A stretch of DNA of 64,000 nucleotides from Bacteriovorax sp. MedPE-SWde (GTDB lineage: Bacteria > Bdellovibrionota > Bacteriovoracia > Bacteriovoracales > Bacteriovoracaceae): positions 124,001-188,000 of the forward strand of contig MPCU01000009.1 of the NCBI GenBank assembly GCA_001874305.1. The letters are read 5' to 3'. Numbering within the stretch: the stretch's first letter is position 1; each line of letters begins with the position of its first letter. This document shows, piece by piece, positions 1 through 8,431 of this stretch. Position numbers and translations under genes: made by a program. Below the pieces are notes generated by a model. It saw only the letters and a list, made by a program, of their open reading frames with translations, was not told where the DNA came from and did no database searches.

Positions 1-1714
1 TGTCTCCTTCACTTATCCATTTTTCTCGTAAGTCGCCAAGGACATCTTGCATTCTTATGGCAACTCGACATGCACGAGCGGCGTGATCTTCAAATATTAC
101 AGGCGCCCCGAAAAAAGCAATGATGGCATCACCCTCATATTTGTCTAGTGTTCCGTGTTCCTCGAGTAAAATGTCGGTCATTTCTGTTAAGTATTCGTTT
201 AGAAGTTCTACTAGTTGTTTGGCAGTCAACTTTTCAGAAAAAGTGGAAAAGGATTGAATGTCGGTAAAGTACGCCGTTAGGTTATGGGATTCTCCACCAA
301 GTTCAGGTAGGTGTCCCGAATCGTACATCATATCAATGAGCTCTGGTGAGATATAGTTTCCAAATGCTTGTTTTAGAAAAGTTCTATCCTTATTCGCCAA
401 ATAGAAGCTGATTGCACTGTCTAGAATGTAGGCGAGCACCACGGGGAAGAAGGCAAAGAACATAGCTATTTCATAGCCATTGGGAATGAAATAGAGAACA
501 TCGGAGATGAAAACGAGAAAGCAATACCCGGCTATATAACTTGCATCAACTACAGCATTTTTTAAAAGTGAGATTAAGACAAACCCTAAGTATCCAACTA
601 GTAAGATAGACCATGACCATAGAAATGCATCATCAATTGATTTGTATAAGCGTCCTGAAACTAGCATTTGAAGAACATTCATATGATAGTAGACGCCTGG
701 AAGTTTTGCATCGATTGGACTATGTCTAAGATCGTGAGCACCAAAAGCAGTAGAGCCAATAAAGACAACTTTACCATTTAATAATTTTTTTAGTGACTCA
801 TTATCATCTTCTCTTTCTACGATAGTTGCTAAACTTATCCTTGGAAAAGCAGATGTTCTACCGGCCCAGTTAACTCTCGATTCTCCATTATAATTTAGAA
901 ACACATCACCCGTTTTAAGAGATAGTGTAGCATCACCAGACGCTGCAATTGAAAGCTTAGGGTTGTCTCCTGTGTATTTTGTATATGCCATGAGTGCTAG
1001 AGAATTGAAGTAGAGTGATTCAACATTTGCTACTAATGGATATTTTCTAAAAATTCCATCGGGGTCTTCCTTGATATCTATATAAGCTAAAGAAGCTGAA
1101 CTATTGATGACTTCTTTAATTGGATATGTGGTCGACATTACTCTGTGTTCTTCAAGTCCCTGAGGGCCATCTTGTTTAACCTCAAGCATGAAGTTGAATA
1201 AATCACTCGGTAATTCCTTAAAAGATACTTCGTCATCATTGGTATGCATTGAAGATAATGAGTAAGGGATAATAACAGAATTCCCCTCAATAGATTGAAA
1301 GCTTTTTATCGCCTCTGCAAACTTTTCGTCAGGAGAACGGCCTTTGAAAAATCTTTCTTTTTCAGAGAAAACAACATCAAAAACCACAACCTTTGCGCCA
1401 AAGATTTTGAGTTTATTTAAAATTGGAACCCATGAATTTCTTGACCAAGGGAATCGGCCAAACTTTTTTAGAGAGATTTCGTCAATCGCTGCAAGAACGA
1501 TTCTATTCTCTCGAAACTCTTCATCTAGCACCACATTCATTCTGTGATCGTAAAAGTAGTTCTCAAAATAGGAGGGGTAGGTGAGCTGTTTTTTAGTTGA
1601 TGGTGCAAGTCCAGAATTCAAGATCTCCCGCTCAAATTGATATAGAGTCATGCTAAGAGTTGCAAAGACAAAGATAAGTATCAATCCAAGGTTTCGTACG
1701 AATTTACTAGACAC
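1..1714 (-). CDS. CHASE2-domain adenylate/guanylate cyclase (C-terminus cut by window edge)
   Basis: The frame is open from a GTG at 1714 to the left edge, about 571 codons. After an N-terminal membrane anchor (FVRNLGLILIFVFATLSM) comes a CHASE2-like extracytoplasmic region with the typical stretches VLAAIDEISLKKFGRFPW and VVVFDVVFSE. Further membrane segments lie around residues 345-440. The C-terminus is a class III nucleotide cyclase domain: AYFTDIQSFS and LDKYEGDAIIAFFGAP carry the two metal-binding Asp residues, about 43 residues apart as in the family. It would make cAMP or cGMP at the inner membrane in response to a periplasmic signal. It diverges from the FecR-domain gene at 1812. The GTG has no ribosome binding site, but an extended -10 box lies 7 nt upstream. 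Family sure; ligand and product unknown. Confidence 0.88.
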   Translation of the reverse strand, partial: MSSKFVRNLGLILIFVFATLSMTLYQFEREILNSGLAPSTKKQLTYPSYFENYFYDHRMNVVLDEEFRENRIVLAAIDEISLKKFGRFPWSRNSWVPILNKLKIFGAKVVVFDVVFSEKERFFKGRSPDEKFAEAIKSFQSIEGNSVIIPYSLSSMHTNDDEVSFKELPSDLFNFMLEVKQDGPQGLEEHRVMSTTYPIKEVINSSASLAYIDIKEDPDGIFRKYPLVANVESLYFNSLALMAYTKYTGDNPKLSIAASGDATLSLKTGDVFLNYNGESRVNWAGRTSAFPRISLATIVEREDDNESLKKLLNGKVVFIGSTAFGAHDLRHSPIDAKLPGVYYHMNVLQMLVSGRLYKSIDDAFLWSWSILLVGYLGFVLISLLKNAVVDASYIAGYCFLVFISDVLYFIPNGYEIAMFFAFFPVVLAYILDSAISFYLANKDRTFLKQAFGNYISPELIDMMYDSGHLPELGGESHNLTAYFTDIQSFSTFSEKLTAKQLVELLNEYLTEMTDILLEEHGTLDKYEGDAIIAFFGAPVIFEDHAARACRVAIRMQDVLGDLREKWISEGD

Positions 1715-1721
1715 AAAACTG

Positions 1722-1730
1722 ATTATAGCA
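1722..1730 (-). promoter_or_regulatory. Extended -10 promoter element of the CHASE2 cyclase gene
   Basis: On the minus strand TGcTATAAT ends 7 nt before the GTG at 1714. A transcript initiated from it would begin at or next to the start codon, so the mRNA would be nearly leaderless. No convincing -35 box is visible. Confidence 0.45.
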
Positions 1731-1811
1731 CTCCATTAATAGCAAATATTTATAGATAAAAATGATTGAGCAAAATATTCTCCAATGCTAATTATTACAG
1801 ATAGATAGATA

Positions 1812-3998
1812 ATGTTTAGTATGAAAAATATAAATATAATTACTATGTTACTAGTCCTTTTATTCACCCTTAATCCAGCATATGCGAAGAAGCGACAAAT
1901 TATTGGCAAGATCATAATGGTTCGGGGAAAAGTTACCTATTTATCACCGGGTATGATGAAGGCCGGTAGTGCAAAAAAGGGAGTATCTCTGACTAGAGAA
2001 ACTTCAATTTTAACAGGTAAGAATTCATTCATTCGAATTAAATTTATAGATGGTTCATTTTTAAATTTAGGAGCAACAAGTAAAATTGTTCTTTCTGAAT
2101 TTAGTAAGAAAGACCCTGGAGTAATCTCTCTTTTGAAAGGGAAGGTACGTGCACAAATTCCCAAGAAGGCGAAAGACCTTAAGAAGAATGATGACTATAA
2201 GTTTTATATAAAGACTCGAAATGCTTCTATTGGTGTTAGAGGAACGGACTTTCTCTCTCTACATAATACAGACAGTAAAGTGACATCTGTTCTAACTTTT
2301 GAAGGCAAGGTCGGAGTTGCGAGCGTGCAAGACTCTCTCTTACTTCCAAGCTTGAGAAAGAAGATTCTAGGCGTTTTAAATAGGGACGACCTTAATGCAA
2401 TTCTAACAAGTGGAAATACTCAAATGGTTGTTAAGGGACATCTCAGTGGTGTATTCCCAGCTTTTCAAAAGTCTATTATTCCTGTGAAAATATCTCCAAA
2501 GCAATTTGAGAAACTAGAAAGAAATGGAAATTTGAACTTTTCAGGTAAAGGAGAAATTAGGAAATTTGAATATGATGATCCTAAAAATAGAGAAAAGTTT
2601 GTAGAGATAAAAGAAGGGAGAAGAAAGGCAGATGGTTTTTTTGATGCTCTAAATGAACAGTTTTCACCTAAGGCGGGAGGGTACCTAGATATTGAATCAG
2701 GGATATATATTCAACCTGAACCCGGTAGTAAATATGACAAAGTTAATAACGTCTACATCGTTAGCGGCGAGTTCGGAAAAATTGATAATAAGTCTGGTGA
2801 CTATATACCGCCAAAAGGTTTAAAGATTGATAATAGAAAGGGCTTTGTTTTAGAAGATATGAGTGATGAGACGAAACTTTTGATGGCAAGAGATGTTTTT
2901 GGAATTACCGAAGGAAAACTCTCTCGAAGCATTGTTAAGAAAATGACTAGCTCACTACAGCAGATCCTAGTCACTAAGAAAGCAATTCTTAATCAAGAGA
3001 TTAAGACAGATATATTAAAGACGCCTCTTGATGATGATGAATATATTTACGAAATTTCGAGAGAGTTTAATCGAATGAAGTATATGTTTAAAGAAGTTTT
3101 AAAGACTAGAGTAGGCGTGGAATTAGGGTTTAAAACTAATGAATATGATAGCTTCTATCATGAACTAGTAAAGAGTACTAAGAAGTCATCGAAATATACT
3201 AATTTATTTGGATCGCTAGCTTATAGTAATTACATAACGAATAAGTGGATTGTAAGACCAAAGTTATCAGGTCTGGTTCATTACCAAGTAAGTCCTAAGA
3301 ACACAGAAGTTAAGGATATTAGTCAAACAAAGTTCTCCATAGCTTTGGATAGCTTTTACAACTATTCGATTAGTTCAGTTCCTACAACATTCATAGTTGG
3401 GGTGAAAATAAATCGTGAAAGTAAGTTGAATAAAGGCCATGGAGGATATAGCTCTCCATACGTTAGGGACAATGAAGAGCAGACTCTTTTTAAGAGAGAT
3501 GTTCTTTTAAGGCTCGGAAAGTCTTTTAGGTTTAATGAATTTAATACTCTTAATTTAGATCTTGGAGTATTTAACTATGATGGGTTTAGTAACTCATTAA
3601 ATGGTCAAGGCCATAACCTTGGAGCTTCCTATGCCAGAAGGTTCTTACCTAGATATGAGCTAAGAGTATCTGTAAAAACAACGAAACTCGATAGTAAGGT
3701 TGATGAGGGAGACTCTTCAAGTCTTGAGTATAAGTTAGGCTTTAATATTTTCGATATAGCGGACAATTATTCACTACATTCTCAATATAGACTTATTTCG
3801 ACAGACTTTGATTCTTCTGCAAGGAAGACAGCGAATGGAGATGAGAGAAATAATGAACTACTTGTGAAACTGAGAAGGAGGATGAGTAGTGAGTGGATGG
3901 TAGAGCTTGAACTTCAAAATAATACTTTCACTTCGAAATTAAAAGAAAGAGATTTTACAAGTAATCAAGTTCAAGTAGGAGCAAGCTACGAATTTTAA
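1812..3998 (+). CDS. FecR-domain outer-membrane protein with C-terminal beta-barrel-like region
   Basis: A signal peptide (MLLVLLFTLNPAYA) is followed by a FecR-type domain at about residues 35-170, seen in FIRIKFIDGSFLNLG and IKTRNASIGVRGTDFLSLH. The last 300 residues alternate polar and hydrophobic positions and end in VQVGASYEF, a terminal Phe typical of outer-membrane barrels. FecR domains sense or relay surface signals to ECF sigma factors, but classic FecR is a single-pass inner-membrane anti-sigma, so this architecture differs. An ECF sigma gene lies two genes downstream. A GATA tetranucleotide repeat precedes the ATG and there is no Shine-Dalgarno sequence; an ATG at 1821 is an alternative start. 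The stop overlaps the next start (TAATG). FecR domain likely; barrel inferred from residue pattern. Confidence 0.78.
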   Translation: MFSMKNINIITMLLVLLFTLNPAYAKKRQIIGKIIMVRGKVTYLSPGMMKAGSAKKGVSLTRETSILTGKNSFIRIKFIDGSFLNLGATSKIVLSEFSKKDPGVISLLKGKVRAQIPKKAKDLKKNDDYKFYIKTRNASIGVRGTDFLSLHNTDSKVTSVLTFEGKVGVASVQDSLLLPSLRKKILGVLNRDDLNAILTSGNTQMVVKGHLSGVFPAFQKSIIPVKISPKQFEKLERNGNLNFSGKGEIRKFEYDDPKNREKFVEIKEGRRKADGFFDALNEQFSPKAGGYLDIESGIYIQPEPGSKYDKVNNVYIVSGEFGKIDNKSGDYIPPKGLKIDNRKGFVLEDMSDETKLLMARDVFGITEGKLSRSIVKKMTSSLQQILVTKKAILNQEIKTDILKTPLDDDEYIYEISREFNRMKYMFKEVLKTRVGVELGFKTNEYDSFYHELVKSTKKSSKYTNLFGSLAYSNYITNKWIVRPKLSGLVHYQVSPKNTEVKDISQTKFSIALDSFYNYSISSVPTTFIVGVKINRESKLNKGHGGYSSPYVRDNEEQTLFKRDVLLRLGKSFRFNEFNTLNLDLGVFNYDGFSNSLNGQGHNLGASYARRFLPRYELRVSVKTTKLDSKVDEGDSSSLEYKLGFNIFDIADNYSLHSQYRLISTDFDSSARKTANGDERNNELLVKLRRRMSSEWMVELELQNNTFTSKLKERDFTSNQVQVGASYEF

Positions 3999-5635
3999 TG
4001 AATAAGAAAAGACTGTTAATCTTATTTATATCTTTAATCGTAAGTATTGAAAGTATATTTTCTAATACGATGACGATAGAAGAGATGGAGAGTACTCCAG
4101 AATCCATTCTTTTTAGAACGGGGATAGATCTATTTAAAAAAAAGAAATACAAGGATAGTTTAAGATATTGGCGCTTTCTCGTTGTTAATAATCCTAATAA
4201 TGCTATTTACTATTTTAACTATGCTAATACCCATTTTGAGCTAAAGAACTATAAGGCCGCTACTCATGGGTATAAAAAGGTCAAACTTCTTAAAAGTCCA
4301 CTGGCCCCAGCAGCTAACCTTTTCTTATCAAAAACTTATATTCGACTTCATAAAGAGAAGTTAGCGATAAAAGAACTGCGAAAACTTTTAGGAAGTTCTA
4401 CCCCTCTTGGCATCAGAAGCGAAGCGAAGAAGATACTAGGGGGAATTGATGAAAAAGAAAAAGCAAAGCAAGCGAAAGAAAGAAAGATGAAGCTTTCTGC
4501 TCCTCTCGATTTCCCATTAGGGCTAACATTCTTTAAGAGGCAGAATTATCAGTTGGCCTCGATACATCTTGAAAAGGCAGCGAAAAGTTATAAAACTGCC
4601 GAGTTGTTCCTCGTTAAAGGAATCTGCTACTTTAAGCTTGGTAATATAAGAATGGCAAAAAGAGATTTAGCTCGCGCCATAAAAATTACAGATGATCCAG
4701 ATGTTAGAAGAAATGCTAATGCTCTTTTAGTTCTTATGAAAAAGCAAAAAGCTGAGATAAAAAGTGGAAAGAAAAATTTAATTCTATCATTTGATTTCTC
4801 ATTTAATTTTAACAATAGTCCTTTTGCTGTTAGTACAGTTGATAGAGATACCAAGAATTCACAGGCGATACTTTATTCAGAAATCGGTTGGAAAATTATT
4901 TCTACTAAAAAGTATAAACTAGATTTTACATATGAAAATAGTTTTGAAGAATCTCTAAAGACAAGTGATGATAGGTTTGTAGAACATATAGGACAGCTAA
5001 GTTTTAATACATTTGTACTAGGAAGTAGTGTTGATATCGTTCCAAAGTTCATTAAACAAGAGTCAGGTCAGGATCCATACACAGAAAAAGTGGGAGCTAA
5101 GTTAAAAGTATCTAAAAACTTTAAAAGTAAAAACAGGGTTTCTTTGGAATATCAAAATCTAAAAAATAAGTCTCTCGTTAAAGATAGTAACTACTTAAAT
5201 GGAGTTGGTGAGTATTATAGATTTGGAATAGGAAGAAGAGGGGAAAGGTTTGATCTAAGTCTGAGTTTGACACACTCTAAAGATAGATTTGAAGATGAAG
5301 AGTCTAACGTTCTTAGTAATAGTGGAAAAGGAGCGACAGGAACATTAATTATTTATCCAATAGAGCAAGTAAGTTTAAACACTAGTATCAATTACTTACA
5401 TAAGAAATATAAGCGTGATCCAGAATCAGGTTTTATTAGAGTAGATAAAAGTATCTCTCTAACTTTTGGAATATCGTATAATATGAAGAATAGAGTTGGT
5501 GTGTATTTGAATACAAACTTATCATTTGTAGATAGTAACCTTGATGAAGGTGTTGATCCTCAAAATATCTCTGTTTCTGACGAGATTTTTGATTTTCAGG
5601 AAACTCTTGCGGTTGGCCTAACGTGGTCTTATTAA
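3998..5635 (+). CDS. Secreted TPR protein with C-terminal outer-membrane barrel-like region
   Basis: A signal peptide (LLILFISLIVSIESIFS) is followed by TPR-like helices at about residues 30-230 (SLRYWRFLVVNNPNNAIYYF, LFLVKGICYFKLGNIRMAKR). The region from about 260 to the end has alternating beta-strand character and finishes in TLAVGLTWSY, an aromatic C-terminus. It overlaps the upstream gene by one base, so the two are probably co-translated and may work together in the outer membrane. The TPR part could bind a periplasmic partner such as the FecR domain next door; this is inference. No specific family recognised. Confidence 0.72.
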   Translation: MNKKRLLILFISLIVSIESIFSNTMTIEEMESTPESILFRTGIDLFKKKKYKDSLRYWRFLVVNNPNNAIYYFNYANTHFELKNYKAATHGYKKVKLLKSPLAPAANLFLSKTYIRLHKEKLAIKELRKLLGSSTPLGIRSEAKKILGGIDEKEKAKQAKERKMKLSAPLDFPLGLTFFKRQNYQLASIHLEKAAKSYKTAELFLVKGICYFKLGNIRMAKRDLARAIKITDDPDVRRNANALLVLMKKQKAEIKSGKKNLILSFDFSFNFNNSPFAVSTVDRDTKNSQAILYSEIGWKIISTKKYKLDFTYENSFEESLKTSDDRFVEHIGQLSFNTFVLGSSVDIVPKFIKQESGQDPYTEKVGAKLKVSKNFKSKNRVSLEYQNLKNKSLVKDSNYLNGVGEYYRFGIGRRGERFDLSLSLTHSKDRFEDEESNVLSNSGKGATGTLIIYPIEQVSLNTSINYLHKKYKRDPESGFIRVDKSISLTFGISYNMKNRVGVYLNTNLSFVDSNLDEGVDPQNISVSDEIFDFQETLAVGLTWSY

Positions 5636-5644
5636 AAGGAAATT

Positions 5645-6220
5645 ATGAGTAAGAAATTAGAAGATATTGTTATTGGAGCTCGTACAGGTAATGAATCGGA
5701 TATTTCATTACTCGTTGAATATTTTGAAAATGATTTATTACGTTTTTGCTTATTACTCACACGCGATATTTACACAGCTCAGGATATCTCTCAGGATACC
5801 TTTGTACGTGTAATAGAAAAGATCAGACAATTGGAAGATGCTACTAAAGTACGTTCATGGATATTTAGAACTGCTAAAAATATCTTTTTAGATTCATTAA
5901 AAAAAGCATCCAATAAAAATGAAGTTCAAGTGCCAGATACTATTGAAGTAGAGTCTGGAGGGCTACTTGATAATGAGGAGGCCATTGTTCATATCTCTAG
6001 AGTTTTGAGTGATCTATCCCATGAGGATCAAGTAGTTATACTTCTTTCAGACCTTGAAAAGTACGAGTTAGGTGAAGTTGCTGAAATGATGGGGAAGTCA
6101 AAAGGTGCTGTAAAGTCACAACTACATCGAGCTAGGGAACATTTTTTGTTAAGATTTAATGACAATCGTACCTCGGGTCAAGGCGAGTTCGTCTGTATTA
6201 AAGAGGTCCTAAAAAAGTAA
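5645..6220 (+). CDS. ECF-type RNA polymerase sigma factor
   Basis: At 191 residues it has the two-domain ECF layout. Region 2 spans about residues 20-90 (FCLLLTRDIYTAQDISQDTF, then KVRSWIFRTAKNIFLDSLKK). Region 4 spans about 125-180, with the helix-turn-helix at YELGEVAEMMGKSKGAVKSQ followed by LHRAREHFLLRF. It should direct RNA polymerase to a small regulon, with activity set by the neighbouring membrane and outer-membrane proteins. It starts 9 nt after the TPR gene (AAGGAA Shine-Dalgarno), so the cluster is probably one transcript. The regulon cannot be read from this window. Confidence 0.93.
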   Translation: MSKKLEDIVIGARTGNESDISLLVEYFENDLLRFCLLLTRDIYTAQDISQDTFVRVIEKIRQLEDATKVRSWIFRTAKNIFLDSLKKASNKNEVQVPDTIEVESGGLLDNEEAIVHISRVLSDLSHEDQVVILLSDLEKYELGEVAEMMGKSKGAVKSQLHRAREHFLLRFNDNRTSGQGEFVCIKEVLKK

Positions 6221-6225
6221 AACTA

Positions 6226-6251
6226 GGCCTCTACCTTTGAAGAGGGAGGCC
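6226..6251 (+). promoter_or_regulatory. Inverted repeat overlapping the ribosome binding site of the 6254 gene
   Basis: GGCCTC (6226-6231) can pair with GAGGCC (6246-6251). Alternatively CCTCT (6228-6232) can pair with AGAGG (6241-6245). Both structures take in the AGAGGGAGG Shine-Dalgarno of the GTG start at 6254. The hairpin could lower translation of the putative anti-sigma relative to the sigma factor. No T-run follows, so it is not a terminator. Confidence 0.35.
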
Positions 6252-6253
6252 AA

Positions 6254-6769
6254 GTGTCACATAAGAATACAGTCACAGATATTATGAATGAAATCTCTTC
6301 TACAAAATTAGTCAGAGGTAGAGGATTAGCTCGCAATGTCCTTAAAGAATTAAAGAAGAGAAGTCAGTACAGGTCTAAGGTTTTCAAATATAAAAGTATT
6401 ATTGCCTCTCTCATAACTATAACTATTATTACAGTATCGTTTAGTCATAGAGGTACAGCGGATAAAGTTTTTGTTGCGAATATTGACGACATCTTAGCCG
6501 TTAAGTTAGCTGGTCCTAGTCTAGATCAAAAGTTATATAGAACGAAAATCTCTCTTCCTAACGGGATATACTTCTATTCCGAATCTCTTCCGGAGATAGC
6601 AAGCTTACGTTCTATCAATATTAAATCTACAGATATATTACATGGAGACTTTCTCTCAATAGCTCTTGTTTCTGATGAAATAGGACAAAAGGTCGTTCGT
6701 ATCGATCGCTATGATAATGGTAATAAATTAATTGACTCAGAAAAGAAAAAATTCTTCTTCCATAAGTGA
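6254..6769 (+). CDS. Single-pass membrane protein, candidate anti-sigma factor
   Basis: 171 residues. A cytoplasmic N-terminus of about 50 residues rich in Lys/Arg (VLKELKKRSQYRSKVFKYK) is followed by one membrane segment (SIIASLITITIITVSF) and a C-terminal periplasmic domain of about 100 residues. Position directly after the ECF sigma gene, size and topology fit an anti-sigma factor, but I see no zinc-binding HxxxCxxC motif or other anti-sigma signature. The start is GTG at 6254 with AGAGGGAGG upstream, inside an inverted repeat. The gene ends 6 nt before the next start. The role is inferred from position. Confidence 0.6.
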   Translation: MSHKNTVTDIMNEISSTKLVRGRGLARNVLKELKKRSQYRSKVFKYKSIIASLITITIITVSFSHRGTADKVFVANIDDILAVKLAGPSLDQKLYRTKISLPNGIYFYSESLPEIASLRSINIKSTDILHGDFLSIALVSDEIGQKVVRIDRYDNGNKLIDSEKKKFFFHK

Positions 6770-6775
6770 GATTGT

Positions 6776-7952
6776 ATGAAAAAGAAAATAGTTTCATCAT
6801 TACTGATCTATTCACTTCTTACCCCCTCTGCATTTGCTGCAGAAACTTTCATGGCGGACACCGATGATATCAAGAAGTTTGATAAAATCCTTTTAACAAA
6901 CTTTAAGAAACTTAATAGAAGAAAAAGTAAGCCGAGTAGCTCTGATGAAGAAAAAAGCGAGGGCTCTCTCTTAGAGGAAATGCTTAATGATGAATCTATA
7001 AAAGAAGTTGTTTATAATGAATTATCGGGAGAGATCGATAAATTAAAAGAATCTGTAAAGGAGTACCTTTTAGAGTTGCAAAACAAACAATCTAAATCCA
7101 GTCAGAGGTTCATTGAAGAGCTTGCTCTATTGGACTCTTCTGATCCTAATGCCCTTGAATTTGCTAGAGAGATCTACGCAGCAAAGTTTAAAGAAGAGAA
7201 TGAAATAACGGATACCGATCCTGATCCAACGCCAGATCCTGATCCAACTCCGGACCCTGATCCAACTCCGGACCCTGATCCAACGCCAGATCCTGATCCA
7301 ACGCCAGATCCTGATCCAACTCCGGACCCTGATCCAACGCCAGATCCTGATCCAACGCCAGATCCTGATCCAACTCCGGACCCTGATCCAACGCCAGATC
7401 CCTCCGGACCCCGATCCAACGCCAGATCCAGATCCTCCACTGACTAAATTGGAGAGAAGAATTCAAAGGTTGGAAGCGCATATTTATAAAATGAAGTTGA
7501 GAATTATTAGCTCACACGTGAAAAAACTTCATCATATAGAGAGAATTCGTGAGAAGCGCTCTGATATCTTGGATAAGAAACTTGCTCGTGTTGATACGGT
7601 GTTTGGAAATTTAGTCGAAAAGTTTAAGGAGCGAAAAGATAAGGTAAAGACTAAAGAGTATAAGAAAGTTAAACGTGAGAAGAGAAAGTTTGTTCGTAGT
7701 GAAGTCCGCAAGAGATACAAAATGCGTATAAAAGAAAGACGAGAGCGCTATGAAGCACTTAAGACTCGACTTAAAGAGGTAAGAAAAGATAAGAAGCTTA
7801 GATTAAAGAGGTTAAATGTTATAAAGAAAATAAAAGAGAAGATTGAAAAGGAAGCGACCAAAGCTCATAGTAATGAAAAGAATATGAACAAGTGGAATGA
7901 GAAAGTTAAAAAGATGTATAAGAAGATAAAAGATTCAAAAAAGAAGCATTAA
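6776..7952 (+). pseudogene. Secreted DPDPTP-repeat protein with basic coiled-coil tail, split by a frameshift
   Basis: Frame one runs 6776-7447: signal peptide (SLLIYSLLTPSAFAA), a Lys/Glu-rich helical region to about residue 145, then DPDPTP repeats, ending in an atypical tail (SGPRSNARSRSSTD). Frame two runs from the repeats to 7952 and encodes about 165 strongly basic, coiled-coil-like residues (for example KVKREKRKFVRSEVRKRYKM). At 7400-7402 the repeat pattern lacks 8 nt; restoring TGATCCAA gives continuous DPDPTPDPDP...PPLTKLERR. The intact protein would have about 395 residues. The TTG at 7451 side that could start the second frame has no ribosome binding site or signal peptide. This is either a true frameshift, a phase-variable state or an assembly error in the repeat. 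Function unknown; it closes the FecR/ECF cluster. Confidence 0.75.
7217..7437 (+). repeat. 18-bp tandem repeat encoding DPDPTP
   Basis: Ten complete 18-bp units (GATCCTGATCCAACGCCA and variants with GAC or ACTCCG) run from 7217 to 7396. They are followed by a unit shortened by 8 bp and then a last GACCCCGATCCAACGCCA unit. Units alternate in type, which suggests unequal exchange or slippage. Confidence 0.93.
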
Positions 7953-8428
7953 TACTTCAAAGTTCTTAGAGCTTCGTACGCCACGGCCGTCGCAACATTA
8001 GAAAGGTTGAGTGAGCGTACATGTTCTGAGAACATCGGAACACCATAAAGTCTTTCTGGATAAGTTTCAAAAATATGTTGAGGAAGCCCGCGAGTTTCTG
8101 CTCCAAAGATAAGGTAGCAGTTCTTCTTATATTCTTGATTAAAATAAACCTGATCAGAAGTCTTTGTGTAGAAATATAGCTCATCATTTGCTGGGGATTC
8201 TCCTTTTATAAAGTCTTCCCAATTTTCATACTCTGCAATCTCTACATGCTTCCAGTAATCAAGACCAGCTCTTCTTACTGCTTTTTCTGTTAGCTCAAAA
8301 CCATATGGTTTGATAAGAACAAGTCTCGCTCCAATAGCGATACAAGTACGCCCAATACTCCCGGTATTTCCGGGAATATCTGGCGCATATAATACAATAT
8401 TGAATAGAGTATCTTGTTCTTTAGTCAT
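7949..8428 (-). CDS. trmL: tRNA (cytidine/uridine-34 2'-O)-methyltransferase TrmL
   Basis: 159 residues, the usual length of this SPOUT enzyme. Family motifs are APDIPGNTGSIGRTCIA near the N-terminus, YLIFGAETRGLP in the middle and RSLNLSNVATAVAYEALR at the C-terminus; the last two form the knot that binds S-adenosylmethionine. TrmL 2'-O-methylates the wobble nucleotide of tRNA-Leu isoacceptors. It lies 3 nt downstream of pepA on the same strand, so the two are probably co-transcribed. Its stop overlaps the convergent repeat-protein gene by 4 bp. Confidence 0.93.
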   Translation of the reverse strand: MTKEQDTLFNIVLYAPDIPGNTGSIGRTCIAIGARLVLIKPYGFELTEKAVRRAGLDYWKHVEIAEYENWEDFIKGESPANDELYFYTKTSDQVYFNQEYKKNCYLIFGAETRGLPQHIFETYPERLYGVPMFSEHVRSLNLSNVATAVAYEALRTLKY

Positions 8429-8431
8429 AAA

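Noticed and set aside
7174-7481. Two minus-strand frames over the DPDPTP repeat (Gly-Ser-Val and Leu-Asp-Gln repeats)
   Set aside because: Mirror frames of the 18-bp coding repeat; no start signals and no continuation outside the repeat.
7449-7952. Treating the basic coiled-coil frame as an independent gene
   Set aside because: Its only possible start is a TTG inside the repeat tail with no ribosome binding site; it reads as the continuation of the upstream gene after one 8-bp gap.
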